Origin: Shewanella algicola
GTDB taxonomy: Bacteria > Pseudomonadota > Gammaproteobacteria > Enterobacterales > Shewanellaceae
Direction: 5' to 3'
Assembly (NCBI RefSeq): GCF_014648035.1
Contig: NZ_BMQI01000010.1
Coordinates: 1-64,000 of the forward strand
Length of the DNA stretch: 64,000 nucleotides
Of this stretch, positions 46,035-56,308 are shown piece after piece. Made by a program: the position numbers and the translations under genes. The first letter of the stretch is position 1; each line of letters begins with the position of its first letter. The notes beneath the pieces were generated by a model. It made no database searches, had not been told where the DNA came from, and saw nothing but the letters and a program-made list of their open reading frames with translations.

Positions 46035-46778
46035 TCAACCGCGTTTCTTTTTCGGTTTCCAATGACGGGTGTTGTAAATATATTCTGGTAAAAGTCGGTT
46101 TATCCACGCCACAATTCGCCAGCGTTTGGTGACATACACTCGGCGTTTACCTTTTTTAAGTGCCGTTAATATTTGCCCAGCCACTTTATCAATGGGCGAC
46201 AATAATAGCTGAGTATTTAAGTGTACCGCTTTATCAAATAACCCTAATTGAATATCACTTATGGTGACAGGTAGTTTTAAACGCTGCGCATGCATACTTA
46301 ACCCCTGTAAATAATTTTCGGCAAAGGCTTTAGATGCATGGTAAGCCACATTTGGGCCGCCGCGTTGACCTGCAATCGAGTTTATCGCCGCTAATTGACC
46401 ATAACCTTGCTCGCACATCAATTTGAAAATACATTGGCTAGCCGCTGCAAATCCCATCACATTCACATCGATGGCGTGCTGATCTATGCTCCATGGCAGG
46501 GCTGGGTCGTAATCATTAACACCAGTATTCACAATCACCAAATGGGCGCCGTTATGGGTGGTCCAGGCTTCATTAAGCTGAGCTATCACCGCTTGTGGTT
46601 GGTCAATACTCAGTGGATACACGGCTACTTCGTCGGGAAGGCTTTCAGCAAATTGCTTGAGAGACTCGGGATCATGTACAAAAAGCACTAATGACACTTG
46701 CTGTGCCGACAATTGTTTCGCAAGGGCCTGGCTGAGCTGCGAACCCGCACCAATGATCATTGCTGTTGCGACTGACAT
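46035..46778 (-). CDS. Short-chain dehydrogenase
   Basis: This 247-residue SDR has a Rossmann start (MIIGAGSQLSQALAKQL), catalytic serine in NSIAGQRG and YHASK. The substrate is unknown. The basic C-terminus (KPKKKRG) may bind membrane or nucleic acid. GAGG upstream supports ATG 46778; an earlier frame from 46850 is rejected. Confidence 0.8.
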   Translation of the reverse strand: MSVATAMIIGAGSQLSQALAKQLSAQQVSLVLFVHDPESLKQFAESLPDEVAVYPLSIDQPQAVIAQLNEAWTTHNGAHLVIVNTGVNDYDPALPWSIDQHAIDVNVMGFAAASQCIFKLMCEQGYGQLAAINSIAGQRGGPNVAYHASKAFAENYLQGLSMHAQRLKLPVTISDIQLGLFDKAVHLNTQLLLSPIDKVAGQILTALKKGKRRVYVTKRWRIVAWINRLLPEYIYNTRHWKPKKKRG

Positions 46779-47112
46779 AGTTAACCTCATAATTATCAAT
46801 GGCTCATAATAGGAATAACGCCGTTTGATAACAAGAGAGAAAAAAATCAACTTAAGACGTGTAGACTTCTAGACATCCTTGTGTATGATTGATGACATCA
46901 ATGATTGCTTGTGTGACTATTGCTTATATCGCGTGATATCAATGTTTAGCGTTATTTATTGATAGTGTTTATTTAAGGTAAGCTCAATAAAGTCGTCTTT
47001 TTACAGAATGTTGAAACTGTGATCGGCTAAACATATTGGTTTATAGGGCGTTGCTAATTTATCGCACAATAAACAAGCTGTCTGTGTTTAATTAATCAAA
47101 AAGGTGAGTCGT
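46779..47112. other. Divergent region between the SDR gene and metA
   Basis: This is a 334-base region with a triple Met box at 46855-46878. No gene or other clear signal was found. Confidence 0.6.
46855..46878. promoter_or_regulatory. MetJ operator (three tandem Met boxes)
   Basis: AGACGTGT, AGACTTCT and AGACATCC follow each other without gaps and match the AGACGTCT consensus in 7, 7 and 6 of 8 bases. MetJ binds such arrays co-operatively with S-adenosylmethionine. metA starts about 235 bases downstream, and the SDR gene starts 77 bases away on the other strand. Confidence 0.78.
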
Positions 47113-48060
47113 ATGCCGGTTCGAATTCCAGATAATCTCCCCGCTGCAGGTATTTTAGAGTCTGAAAATATTTTCGTGATGTCTGAAACCCGTGCAGCCA
47201 ATCAGGACATTCGTCCTATGCGGGTGCTGATCTTGAATTTAATGCCTAATAAAATCGAAACTGAGACACAATTATTGCGTTTACTCGGTAACACGCCATT
47301 GCAAGTCGACGTCGATTTATTACGCATTCACGACAAAGAGTCCAAACACACCTCGATTGACCATATGAATACCTTTTACCGTGATTTTGATGATGTTCGT
47401 AATAACAATTATGACGGCCTTATCATCACAGGTGCGCCGCTTGGACAAATCGATTTTAAAGATGTGGTTTACTGGGATCACATTCGCGAAATTATTGACT
47501 GGTCACAAAATCATGTCACCTCGGTACTGTTTTTATGTTGGGCAGCCCATGCTGGCTTGTATCATTTATATGGCTTAAAGCGTCAGTTGCTGCAAAACAA
47601 ACGTTCAGGCGTATTTAATCACAGTCGCACTAGCGATCCACATCCGCTACTGCGTGGTTTTGACGATGAGTTTTATGCGCCGCACTCACGCTTTGCCGAA
47701 ATGAATGTTGAAGAGTTACGTCAACATCCGGAGGTAGAAGTATTGGCTGACTCTGACGAAGCTGGCGCTTACATTGTGATAAGCCGCGATAATCGCAATT
47801 TGTTTGTCATGGGCCATCCTGAATATCAAAAAGCCACCCTAAATGATGAATATACTCGCGATGTTGGCCAAGGATTAAACCCAGACATTCCGCAAAATTA
47901 TTATCGTAATGACGACCCAAGCCAAGACGTTATTGCACGCTGGCACAGTCACGGCAGCTTATTGGTGAGCAATTGGCTTAACTATTATGTTTACCAGTTA
48001 ACGCCTTATGATTTAAATGACATGAGCGCGAAAACGCCATGGGAAAACAAAAAATCATAA
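47113..48060 (+). CDS. metA: Homoserine O-succinyltransferase
   Basis: The 315-residue enzyme makes the first committed step of methionine synthesis. Numbering matches E. coli MetA: nucleophile C142 (FLCWAAHAG), H235 and E237 (GHPEYQ). Position 111 is glycine (APLGQI), which is associated with succinyl-CoA rather than acetyl-CoA use. AGGTGAG supports ATG 47113. MetJ boxes upstream fit feedback by S-adenosylmethionine. Confidence 0.95.
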   Translation: MPVRIPDNLPAAGILESENIFVMSETRAANQDIRPMRVLILNLMPNKIETETQLLRLLGNTPLQVDVDLLRIHDKESKHTSIDHMNTFYRDFDDVRNNNYDGLIITGAPLGQIDFKDVVYWDHIREIIDWSQNHVTSVLFLCWAAHAGLYHLYGLKRQLLQNKRSGVFNHSRTSDPHPLLRGFDDEFYAPHSRFAEMNVEELRQHPEVEVLADSDEAGAYIVISRDNRNLFVMGHPEYQKATLNDEYTRDVGQGLNPDIPQNYYRNDDPSQDVIARWHSHGSLLVSNWLNYYVYQLTPYDLNDMSAKTPWENKKS

Positions 48061-48077
48061 TCCTTGTTCAAATTAAT

Positions 48078-48111
48078 AGCCGTAATACCCTTGGGTATTG
48101 CGGCTTTTTTA
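48078..48111 (+). terminator. Terminator of metA
   Basis: AGCCGTAATACC and GGTATTGCGGCT pair (one G-U) around CTTG, and TTTTTT follows. Confidence 0.9.
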
Positions 48112-48288
48112 TGCCTGTAGACTAAAGTGTAATGTGTTCTTAAGTTCATTTCGCCATTTAAACCCTGATGGCTTTATCGCTATTAAAACATAGGCTTACC
48201 TATAAATATCCTCATTTAAATATCAAGTGTAAATCTTCAATGACAACCTCATGAGATGAACATCACAAAATAGATCATTTTTTACTTG

Positions 48289-48313
48289 CTTTACGTTAGC
48301 GTCAACGTCAAAG
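48289..48313. promoter_or_regulatory. Inverted repeat at the valine-operon promoter
   Basis: CTTTACGTT...AACGTCAAAG, with one extra base on the right arm, lies 48 bases upstream of the thiolase start. Its form and spacing resemble operators of MerR-type regulators such as LiuR, which control branched-chain amino acid degradation in Shewanella. The regulator is not in the window. Confidence 0.45.
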
Positions 48314-48360
48314 TGGTGTGATATTGGTTTGATTTTATATGCGCAAAAAATGGAGTGGTT

Positions 48361-49551
48361 ATGAGTACAGAGCAAACAGGTCAAGATATCGTTATTGTTG
48401 CCGCCAAGCGTACCCCTATGGGTGGCTTTCAAGGTGCACTGTCTGAGGTAGCATCTCCCGTGTTAGCCGCGACTGCGATTAAAGGCCTTTTAGCGCAAAC
48501 CGGCGTATGCGGCGACAGCATTGATGAAGTGCTAATGGGCTGTGTATTACCTGCAGGTCTTGGCCAGGCGCCAGCTCGCCAAGCAACACTGGGTGCAGAT
48601 TTACCATTAAGTGTTGGCGCAACTACAGTCAATAAAGTGTGTGGCTCTGGGATGAAGACCGTCATGTTAGCCCATGATTTAATTAAAGCGGGCAGCAGTA
48701 ATGTGGTGATAGCAGGTGGCATGGAAAGCATGAGCCAAGCACCATATTTACTCGACAAAGCTCGTGGTGGTATGCGCATGGGGCACGGCAAGGTCATGGA
48801 CCATATGTTTTTAGACGGTCTTGAAGACGCCTATACCGGCGGTGCAATGGGCACATTTGCCCAAAAAACCGCCGATGACTTTGCTCTCACGCGTGAGCAA
48901 ATGGACGCCTTTGCGTTAAGTTCACTCGACAAAGCCAATGCCGCAATTAACTCTGGTGCCTTTAAAGATGAAGTGGTGCCTGTGACCATTAGTTCTCGTC
49001 GTGGTGATGTTACTGTCGACACCGATGAGCAACCGGGTAATGCCCGCCCTGAAAAAATTCCAACTCTGCGTCCAGCCTTTACTAAAGACGGCACCATTAC
49101 GGCAGCAAACTCAAGCTCAATTTCAGACGGCGCCGCAGCACTAATGCTAATGACTCGCGCTAAAGCAAATGAATTAGGCTTAACCATTATGGCGACCATT
49201 AAAGGCCACACCACCCATTCACAAGAACCGTCATTGTTTACTACAGCCCCTGTGGGCGCAATGCAAAAACTGTTCGATAAAGTGCAGTGGAGCAAAGAAG
49301 ACGTCGACCTTTATGAAATCAACGAAGCGTTTGCCATGGTGACTATGTTAGCAATATCTGAGCTTGGGTTAGATGCCAGCAAAGTTAACATCAATGGCGG
49401 TGCATGTGCTTTAGGTCATCCAATTGGTTGCTCAGGCGCACGCTTGTTGGTCACCTTGATTTATGCCTTAAAAGCTCAAGGGCTTAAGCGTGGTGTTGCC
49501 TCGCTTTGTATTGGCGGCGGCGAAGCCACAGCCATGGCGATTGAGGTTTAA
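48361..49551 (+). CDS. Acetyl-CoA C-acyltransferase (thiolase)
   Basis: This 396-residue thiolase joins or splits acyl-CoA at the end of the pathway. The nucleophile cysteine is in NKVCGSGMK (about C91), and the second set in GGACALGHPIGCSGAR. GGAG lies five bases before ATG 48361. It is the first gene of the valine/branched-chain degradation operon. Relatives include AtoB-type acetoacetyl-CoA thiolases; the substrate could also be a branched acyl-CoA. Confidence 0.9.
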   Translation: MSTEQTGQDIVIVAAKRTPMGGFQGALSEVASPVLAATAIKGLLAQTGVCGDSIDEVLMGCVLPAGLGQAPARQATLGADLPLSVGATTVNKVCGSGMKTVMLAHDLIKAGSSNVVIAGGMESMSQAPYLLDKARGGMRMGHGKVMDHMFLDGLEDAYTGGAMGTFAQKTADDFALTREQMDAFALSSLDKANAAINSGAFKDEVVPVTISSRRGDVTVDTDEQPGNARPEKIPTLRPAFTKDGTITAANSSSISDGAAALMLMTRAKANELGLTIMATIKGHTTHSQEPSLFTTAPVGAMQKLFDKVQWSKEDVDLYEINEAFAMVTMLAISELGLDASKVNINGGACALGHPIGCSGARLLVTLIYALKAQGLKRGVASLCIGGGEATAMAIEV

Positions 49552-49715
49552 ACAGCTAGACAAGATTAAGTTAGTCAAGACCACTGTACAGGTAGAGGCA
49601 AATGCAGCCACATAACATGTGAGACTGACAACCAAAATAATCGCATCACCTGTGCAGTCACTCAATAGCAGTGAGCCTAGCTCACTAACGATATTCAAGG
49701 ATCGAGGGAAGCAAC

Positions 49716-51209
49716 ATGATCACACAAGTTAAGCATTACATTGATGGCGAATTCACTCATGGCAACGGCGAGCGCAATATTGATGTGACTAACCCTGCTA
49801 ACAATAGCGTTATTGCCAAAATTAACTGTGCCACGACCGCAGAAGTCGAGCTGGCGATCGACAGCGCTAAAGAAGCATTCAAAAGCTGGAAAGAAGTGCC
49901 AGTGTCAGAGCGTGCGCGCGTCATGTTGCGTTACCAACATTTATTAAAAGAACATCACGACGAGTTAGCGACCATTTTGGCGCAAGAAACCGGTAAAACC
50001 TTTGAAGATGCCAAAGGTGATGTATGGCGCGGTATTGAAGTGGCCGAACATGCCTGTAACGTTGCGTCGTTAATGATGGGCGAAACCGTTGAAAACGTCG
50101 CGCGTAATATTGACACCTACAGCTACACGCAACCACTTGGCGTGTGCGCGGGTATTACCCCGTTTAACTTCCCGGCGATGATCCCATTATGGATGTTCCC
50201 CTTATCGATTGCCTGCGGTAACACCTTTATTTTAAAACCGTCTGAACAAGACCCAATGACGCCACAGCGTTTAGTCGAATTATTTGTTGAAGCCGGCGCG
50301 CCAAAAGGTGTGTTACAGCTTATTCATGGCGACAAAACCGCAGTAGACATGTTGTTAACTGACCCCGCCATTAAAGCGATTTCGTTTGTCGGTTCAGTGG
50401 GTGTAGGCCAATACATTTACAAAACAGGTACTGACAATCTAAAACGTGTGCAAGCCTTTGCGGGTGCTAAAAACCACTGTGTGATTATGCCTGATGCAAA
50501 CAAGCAACAAGTGATCAATAACATGATCGGCGCTTCAGTTGGTGCTGCGGGTCAACGTTGTATGGCCATTTCAGTGGCAGTATTTGTCGGTAAAGCCAAA
50601 GAGTGGATCCCTGAATTAAAAGAGGCGCTTGCCAAAGTGCGCCCAGGTTTGTGGGACGATAAAGACGCCGCTTACGGCCCAGTCATCAGCCCTGCAGCCA
50701 AAGAGCGCGTGTTAAAACTCATCGCCCAAGGAAAAGCGGAAGGCGCTGAATGCTTACTCGACGGTAGCGACTTTACCCTTGAAGGTTATGAGTCTGGTAA
50801 CTGGGTGGGTCCAACTATGTTTACCAATGTCACCACCGACATGAGCATCTACAAAGAAGAGATTTTTGGCCCTGTACTGTGTTGTATGGAAGCTGAAACA
50901 TTAGACGATGCCATTGAGCTTGTTAACAACAGCCCATACGGTAACGGCACCTCAATCTTTACCGCATCAGGCGGCGCAGCGCGTAAGTACCAGCATGAAA
51001 TTGAAGTGGGTCAAGTGGGCATTAACGTGCCTATTCCTGTGCCATTACCGTTCTTTTCATTTACCGGCTGGAAAGGCAGTTTCTATGGCGACCAACACGC
51101 CTATGGCAAGCAAGCTGTGCGTTTTTGCACTGAAACCAAAACCATCACCACCCGTTGGTTTGACTCAGAAGCCGTTAGCGGTCCTAACATGAGCATTAAC
51201 TTAAAATAA
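49716..51209 (+). CDS. mmsA: Methylmalonate-semialdehyde dehydrogenase
   Basis: This 497-residue aldehyde dehydrogenase turns methylmalonate semialdehyde into propionyl-CoA with NAD and CoA. The active cysteine is in [21 protein letters not shown] and [12 protein letters not shown] are specific to the CoA-acylating MmsA type. A ribosome-binding AGGATCGAGGGAAG precedes the ATG. mmsB and the other valine genes lie downstream. Confidence 0.95.
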   Translation: MITQVKHYIDGEFTHGNGERNIDVTNPANNSVIAKINCATTAEVELAIDSAKEAFKSWKEVPVSERARVMLRYQHLLKEHHDELATILAQETGKTFEDAKGDVWRGIEVAEHACNVASLMMGETVENVARNIDTYSYTQPLGVCAGITPFNFPAMIPLWMFPLSIACGNTFILKPSEQDPMTPQRLVELFVEAGAPKGVLQLIHGDKTAVDMLLTDPAIKAISFVGSVGVGQYIYKTGTDNLKRVQAFAGAKNHCVIMPDANKQQVINNMIGASVGAAGQRCMAISVAVFVGKAKEWIPELKEALAKVRPGLWDDKDAAYGPVISPAAKERVLKLIAQGKAEGAECLLDGSDFTLEGYESGNWVGPTMFTNVTTDMSIYKEEIFGPVLCCMEAETLDDAIELVNNSPYGNGTSIFTASGGAARKYQHEIEVGQVGINVPIPVPLPFFSFTGWKGSFYGDQHAYGKQAVRFCTETKTITTRWFDSEAVSGPNMSINLK

Positions 51210-51402
51210 GTGTGCTGTGATGAGTCCCCATTTGTCGCGATGCATCATCGATATATCGCGACAATTTATGCTTAATTCAACAAGACAATCTTGACTTACA
51301 CCATTGCTTTTTTGGTACACAATGGTCAAGCAACTTAAGTTGCTGTGAGCAAGTGACTAAATGACCCAAGAGTCATAATCAGACAATAAATAGGAGTCCG
51401 AC

Positions 51403-52560
51403 ATGGATTTTAATTTAAACGAAGATCAGCGCCAATTTGCTGATTTAGCCCGCCAATTTGCCGCAGATGAACTCGCTCCATTTGCCGCTAAATGGGACGA
51501 AGAACATCATTTTCCTAAAGACGTGATTCAAAAAGCCGGCGAACTGGGTTTTTGTTCATTGTATTCGCCAGAGTCAGAAGGCGGCATGGGCTTATCTCGT
51601 TTAGATGCGTCAATTATTTTTGAAGAGCTTGCCCACGGCTGTACCGCTACAACAGCCATGTTAACCATTCATAATATGGCGACCTGGATGGTGACCACCT
51701 GGGGCACCGAAACCTTGCGTAAACAATGGTCAGAAGGCTTAACCACAGGGCAACTGTTAGCCTCTTATTGCTTAACTGAGCCAGGTGCTGGCAGTGACGC
51801 GGCATCATTGCAAACTAAAGCGGTGCGTGATGGTGATGATTACCTTATTACTGGCTCAAAAATGTTTATCTCTGGTGCCGGCGAAACCGAATTATTAGTG
51901 GTGATGTGCCGTACCGGCGAAGCGGGCCCTAAAGGCATTTCTGCCATTGCGGTACCGGCTGATGCTGCTGGTGTTACTTATGGTAAAGCGGAAGATAAAA
52001 TGGGTTGGAATGCTCAACCTACAAGACTCATTAGTTTTGAAAACGTGCGCGTGCCTGCCGCTAACTTACTTGGTGATGAAGGCCAGGGTTTTACTTTTGC
52101 CATGAAAGGCCTCGACGGCGGGCGCATTAACATTGCCACGTGCTCTATTGGCACCGCGCAGGCGGCATTAACGCGCGCGACACAATACATGAACGAGCGT
52201 AAGCAGTTTGGCAAACCGTTAGCGGCATTCCAGGCACTGCAATTTAAATTAGCCGACATGGCAACAGAGTTAGTTGCTGCGCGCCAAATGGTGCGATTAG
52301 CGGCATTTAAACTTGATATTCAAGACCCAGAAGCCAGTGCCTATTGCGCTATGGCCAAACGCTTTGCGACCGATGTGGGATTCCAGGTGTGTGACAGCGC
52401 GCTGCAAATTCATGGCGGTTACGGTTATATCCGTGAATATCCGCTTGAGCGTCATTTCCGTGATGTGCGCGTGCATCAGATTTTAGAAGGCACTAACGAA
52501 ATTATGCGCCTTATTATTGTTCGTCGCTTGTTAGATGAGAATGCTCATCCGATTTTGTAA
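51403..52560 (+). CDS. Acyl-CoA dehydrogenase (isobutyryl-CoA type)
   Basis: The 385-residue FAD enzyme oxidises a branched acyl-CoA, probably isobutyryl-CoA given the neighbours. The CoA/FAD blocks YCLTEPGAGSDAAS and the base glutamate in ILEGTNEIMRLI are intact. GGAG is nine bases before the ATG. Electrons go to ETF. Confidence 0.9.
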   Translation: MDFNLNEDQRQFADLARQFAADELAPFAAKWDEEHHFPKDVIQKAGELGFCSLYSPESEGGMGLSRLDASIIFEELAHGCTATTAMLTIHNMATWMVTTWGTETLRKQWSEGLTTGQLLASYCLTEPGAGSDAASLQTKAVRDGDDYLITGSKMFISGAGETELLVVMCRTGEAGPKGISAIAVPADAAGVTYGKAEDKMGWNAQPTRLISFENVRVPAANLLGDEGQGFTFAMKGLDGGRINIATCSIGTAQAALTRATQYMNERKQFGKPLAAFQALQFKLADMATELVAARQMVRLAAFKLDIQDPEASAYCAMAKRFATDVGFQVCDSALQIHGGYGYIREYPLERHFRDVRVHQILEGTNEIMRLIIVRRLLDENAHPIL

Positions 52561-52625
52561 TGGATTGAACAACTTACAATACCAAGATTTAATCACCTGC
52601 GCTTAGGTGAACATAAGGACATAGC

Positions 52626-53411
52626 ATGATGACGACACATACAGCGATTATTGAACATATTATTGGCCATACAGCCGTTTTGACTCTCAACAACCCGCCA
52701 GCCAATACCTGGACCGCAGACAGCTTACAGTTATTGAAGCAAATCATTATTAAGCTGAATCAAAACAACGATATTTATGCCTTAGTGATCACCGGACAAG
52801 GTGAAAAGTTTTTCTCTGCAGGTGCCGATTTAAATTTATTTGCCGATGGCGATAAAGGCAATGCTGCAAGTATGGCAAAGCATTTTGGTGAAGCCTTTGA
52901 AACCCTAAGCGCGTTTCGTGGTGTGTCCATTGCCGCCATTAACGGTTACACCATGGGCGGTGGTTTAGAAGTCGCATTAGCCTGTGACTTACGCATTGCC
53001 GAAGAACAAGCGCAAATGGCGCTGCCTGAAGCCACGGTCGGTTTACTTCCTTGTGCGGGTGGCACCCAAAACCTCACCGCATTAGTGGGCGAAGGCTGGG
53101 CAAAACGCATGATTTTATGTGGTGAACGTATTGGCGCTGCTAAAGCTGAAAAAATTGGCCTAGTTGAAGAAGTGGTTGAAAAGGGTCAGGTTCTTGATGC
53201 TGCCGTTGCCTTAGCAGCCAAAGTGGCCAAACAATCACCGAGCAGTGTGAGTTTGTGTAAAACCTTAATTCAAGCTGGACGAACAATGCCGCGAACTCAA
53301 GCCCTGCCGCTTGAGCGCGAATTGTTTGTTGGGTTATTTGATACCGAAGATCAAGCTGAAGGTGTGAACGCCTTTTTACAAAAACGCCCAGCAAACTGGA
53401 GGAATCGCTAA
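52626..53411 (+). CDS. Enoyl-CoA hydratase
   Basis: This 261-residue crotonase adds water to methacrylyl-CoA or a similar enoyl-CoA. The oxyanion-hole blocks are GKGEKFFSAGADLN-like (GEKFFSAGADL) and NGYTMGGGLEVALACDLRI. The acidic ALPEATVGLLPCAGGT contains one catalytic glutamate. AAGGAC precedes the ATG; ATG 52629 is an alternative. Its stop overlaps the start of the next gene. Confidence 0.9.
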   Translation: MMTTHTAIIEHIIGHTAVLTLNNPPANTWTADSLQLLKQIIIKLNQNNDIYALVITGQGEKFFSAGADLNLFADGDKGNAASMAKHFGEAFETLSAFRGVSIAAINGYTMGGGLEVALACDLRIAEEQAQMALPEATVGLLPCAGGTQNLTALVGEGWAKRMILCGERIGAAKAEKIGLVEEVVEKGQVLDAAVALAAKVAKQSPSSVSLCKTLIQAGRTMPRTQALPLERELFVGLFDTEDQAEGVNAFLQKRPANWRNR

Positions 53412-54529
53412 TGACTCAAGAGGTAATATTTCAAACACTCGGCACACTCTCTGGCCAATCAATTGGCATCGTGACCCTTAACATCGAAAAAGCGCTCAAT
53501 GCGTTAACCCTCGATATGGTTGCCGCGATGCAAACTCAATTAACTCACTGGCAAACAGACGACAACATTGCGTGTGTGGTGCTACAAGGCGCGGGCGAAA
53601 AAGCATTTTGCGCTGGTGGTGATGTGCGTGCGATTTACCATGCCTCAATTGCCAACCCTAACAACATCACCGATGAAGCCTGCGGTTTCTTTACCCAAGA
53701 ATACCAGCTTGACTACTTACTCCATCAGTTTGGCAAACCCATTTTAGTGTGGGGGGATGGCATTGTCATGGGGGGCGGCTTAGGTTTAATGGCCGGCGGC
53801 AGTCATCGTATTGTGACTGAGCGCAGTCGAATTGCCATGCCAGAAGTCACCATTGGTTTATACCCAGATGTCGGTGGCAGCTACTTTTTAAATCGTATGC
53901 CAGGCAAGACCGGGCTATTTTTAGGCCTTACCGCCTACAACATGAACGCAAGCGATGCGCTGTATGTTGAACTGGGCAATCATTATTTAACCAGTGATCA
54001 ACAAGAGCCATTGTTCGATGCGATGGCAGAGCTTAATTGGAGCCAGGACTCTGAGCTCAATCATCAGTTGTTAAGTGATTTACTCACCACGATGACTGAG
54101 CCGCATTTAGCAACGCTGCCAGACAGTCCTTTACAGCAATTTCAAACTCAAATCGATTTATTAATGTCTGGCGATATTCTAGATGTGCATCATCAATTAT
54201 CGACCTTAAACACTGAGCTTGAATGGCTACAACGAGCGCAGAAAACCGCGCTAGCCGGCAGCCCAATTAGTTGGCATTTAATTTTTGCTCAAGCCCAGTT
54301 AGGTACTGAGCTTAGTTTAGCGCAATGTTTCCAGTGGGAGCTTGGTGTTAGCGTGAATTGTTGCTCAATGGGTGATTTTTGCGAAGGGGTTCGGGCGTTA
54401 TTGATTGATAAAGACCGCCAACCTAAATGGTTATTTAACGATGTTGAAGCCGTAGAACAAAGCCGAATTGACCAACTGACCACATCCCCGTGGAACAATG
54501 ACAACCACCCATTAGCTGACTTTACTTAA
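53411..54529 (+). CDS. 3-hydroxyisobutyryl-CoA hydrolase
   Basis: This 372-residue crotonase-fold thioesterase frees 3-hydroxyisobutyrate from CoA, which avoids build-up of reactive methacrylyl-CoA. GDGIVMGGGLGLMAGGSHR and MPEVTIGLYPDVGGSYFLNR are signatures of the HIBCH type. The start overlaps the previous stop by one base (TAATG), so translation is coupled. Confidence 0.92.
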   Translation: MTQEVIFQTLGTLSGQSIGIVTLNIEKALNALTLDMVAAMQTQLTHWQTDDNIACVVLQGAGEKAFCAGGDVRAIYHASIANPNNITDEACGFFTQEYQLDYLLHQFGKPILVWGDGIVMGGGLGLMAGGSHRIVTERSRIAMPEVTIGLYPDVGGSYFLNRMPGKTGLFLGLTAYNMNASDALYVELGNHYLTSDQQEPLFDAMAELNWSQDSELNHQLLSDLLTTMTEPHLATLPDSPLQQFQTQIDLLMSGDILDVHHQLSTLNTELEWLQRAQKTALAGSPISWHLIFAQAQLGTELSLAQCFQWELGVSVNCCSMGDFCEGVRALLIDKDRQPKWLFNDVEAVEQSRIDQLTTSPWNNDNHPLADFT

Positions 54530-54543
54530 TAAGGATTATTATC

Positions 54544-55443
54544 ATGGCAACTGTAGCATTTATTGGTTTAGGTAACATGGGCGGCCCAATGGCGGTCAAT
54601 TTAATCAAAGCCGGCATGACAGTGACAGTATTTGATTTAAATCCGCTTGCAGTCGAAGCGTTAACCTCACAAGGTGCACTCAGTGCTAAAACCGCTTGCG
54701 GCGCAGCGGCATCAGCAGACTTTGTGATTACCATGTTGCCTGCAAGCAAACATGTTCTGGGTTTATATTTAGGCGATGCCGATAACAAAGGTTTGCTTGA
54801 GGTGGTGTCTAAACAGACCTTATTAATTGATTGCTCAACCATTGATGCCGACAGTGCTCGTATTGTGGGTGCAAAAGCTGCTGACATGGGGATCGCGTTT
54901 ATGGACGCACCAGTATCGGGCGGCACAGCAGGCGCTGCAGCAGGCACCTTGACCTTTATTTGTGGTGGCTCAGAGGCGGCTTACACGCAAGCACAAACCG
55001 TGTTAACCGTCATGGGCGGTAATATTTTTCATGCGGGCGCAGTAGGGGCAGGGCAAGTTGCTAAGATTTGTAATAACATGCTGTTGTCAGTATTGATGAT
55101 TGGTACCAGTGAATCAATCCAATTAGGATTAGATAATGGCTTAGATCCTAAAGTGTTGTCTGATATCATGAAAGTCAGCAGCGGCGGTAACTGGACACTC
55201 GAAAAGTACAATCCATGTCCAGATGTGATGGAAAATGTGCCGTCGTCTAAAGGGTATCAAGGCGGCTTTATGGTCGACCTCATGGTGAAGGATTTAGGCT
55301 TGTCGCAACAGGCGGCATTAACCTCTAACTCGAGTACACCGATGGGCTCACTTGCACGCAGTTTGTATGTTAATCATGCGCGTCAAGGCAATGGTAGCCG
55401 CGATTTCTCGAGTATTTTTGAACAGTTTGCAAAGAAAAAATAA
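54544..55443 (+). CDS. mmsB: 3-hydroxyisobutyrate dehydrogenase
   Basis: This 299-residue NAD enzyme oxidises 3-hydroxyisobutyrate to methylmalonate semialdehyde, the substrate of MmsA. GLGNMGGPMAVNL binds NAD. DAPVSGGTAGAAAGTL is the family block, and the catalytic lysine is in GQVAKICNN. AAGGA precedes the ATG. Confidence 0.94.
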   Translation: MATVAFIGLGNMGGPMAVNLIKAGMTVTVFDLNPLAVEALTSQGALSAKTACGAAASADFVITMLPASKHVLGLYLGDADNKGLLEVVSKQTLLIDCSTIDADSARIVGAKAADMGIAFMDAPVSGGTAGAAAGTLTFICGGSEAAYTQAQTVLTVMGGNIFHAGAVGAGQVAKICNNMLLSVLMIGTSESIQLGLDNGLDPKVLSDIMKVSSGGNWTLEKYNPCPDVMENVPSSKGYQGGFMVDLMVKDLGLSQQAALTSNSSTPMGSLARSLYVNHARQGNGSRDFSSIFEQFAKKK

Positions 55444-55455
55444 AGGATTCAGTTG

Positions 55456-56214
55456 ATGGAATTAAAAGATAAGGTTGTCGTCATTACTGGCGGAGCAGGT
55501 GGTTTAGGTCTGGCTATGGCACATGATTTAGCTGCCCAAGGTGCTAAATTGGCACTTATCGATGTTGACCAAACCAAGCTTGAACAAGCTTGTGCTGATT
55601 TAGGGGCGACAACTGAAGTACAAGGTTATGCGCTAGACATTACCGACGAAGAAGATGTGGTGGCGGGCTTTCAGTATATCGTTGAAGACTTTGGTCAGGT
55701 GAATGTGCTTATCAATAACGCGGGCATTTTACGTGACGGCTTAATGGTTAAGGCTAAAGATGGCGTTGTTACCGACCGTATGTCGTATCAGCAGTTTCAA
55801 TCGGTTATCAATGTTAACTTAACCGGCAGCTTTTTATGTGGCCGTGAAGCCGCCGCCGCGATGATAGAAACCCAGCAAAATGGCGTAATTATTAATATTT
55901 CCAGCATTGCTAAATGCGGCAATATGGGCCAATCAAATTATTCAGCATCTAAAGCGGGTGTTGCAGCAATGTCGGTAGGTTGGGCGAAGGAATTAGCCCG
56001 TTACAATATCCGTAGCGCCGCAGTGGCTCCGGGTGTTATCGCCACTGAAATGACCGCAGCCATGAAGCCTGAGGCATTAGAGCGTTTAGAGAAAATGGTC
56101 CCAGTAGGGCGCTTAGGTCAACCTGAAGAAATCGCATCAACGGTTCGTTTTATCATTGAAAATGATTATGTAAACGGGCGCGTATTTGAAATTGACGGCG
56201 GGATTCGCTTATAG
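55456..56214 (+). CDS. SDR 3-hydroxyacyl-CoA dehydrogenase-like
   Basis: The 252-residue SDR has GGAGGLGLAMAHDL, NNAG, serine in ISSIAK and YSASKAG. It probably oxidises a branched 3-hydroxyacyl-CoA (2-methyl-3-hydroxybutyryl-CoA of the isoleucine route is a candidate), using the thiolase as next step. AAGGA supports ATG 55456 over the TTG one codon earlier. It is the last gene of the operon before a strong terminator. Confidence 0.85.
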   Translation: MELKDKVVVITGGAGGLGLAMAHDLAAQGAKLALIDVDQTKLEQACADLGATTEVQGYALDITDEEDVVAGFQYIVEDFGQVNVLINNAGILRDGLMVKAKDGVVTDRMSYQQFQSVINVNLTGSFLCGREAAAAMIETQQNGVIINISSIAKCGNMGQSNYSASKAGVAAMSVGWAKELARYNIRSAAVAPGVIATEMTAAMKPEALERLEKMVPVGRLGQPEEIASTVRFIIENDYVNGRVFEIDGGIRL

Positions 56215-56243
56215 AACACTGCTAGTCAGTTTGTTATGATGCT

Positions 56244-56290
56244 GTCACGCCGAGCAATACAATGTGTATTCGCTCGGCGTGACTTTTTTA
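56244..56290 (+). terminator. Strong terminator of the valine operon
   Basis: GTCACGCCGAGC (56244-56255) and GCTCGGCGTGAC (56272-56283) form 12 pairs and can extend through AATACA/TGTATT. TTTTTTA follows. Confidence 0.92.
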
Positions 56291-56308
56291 TTTTTAGGGA
56301 TTGATCAT

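Noticed and set aside
48831..49295. 154-residue minus-strand frame inside the thiolase gene
   Set aside because: It is antisense to strongly conserved thiolase codons and has no ribosome-binding site.
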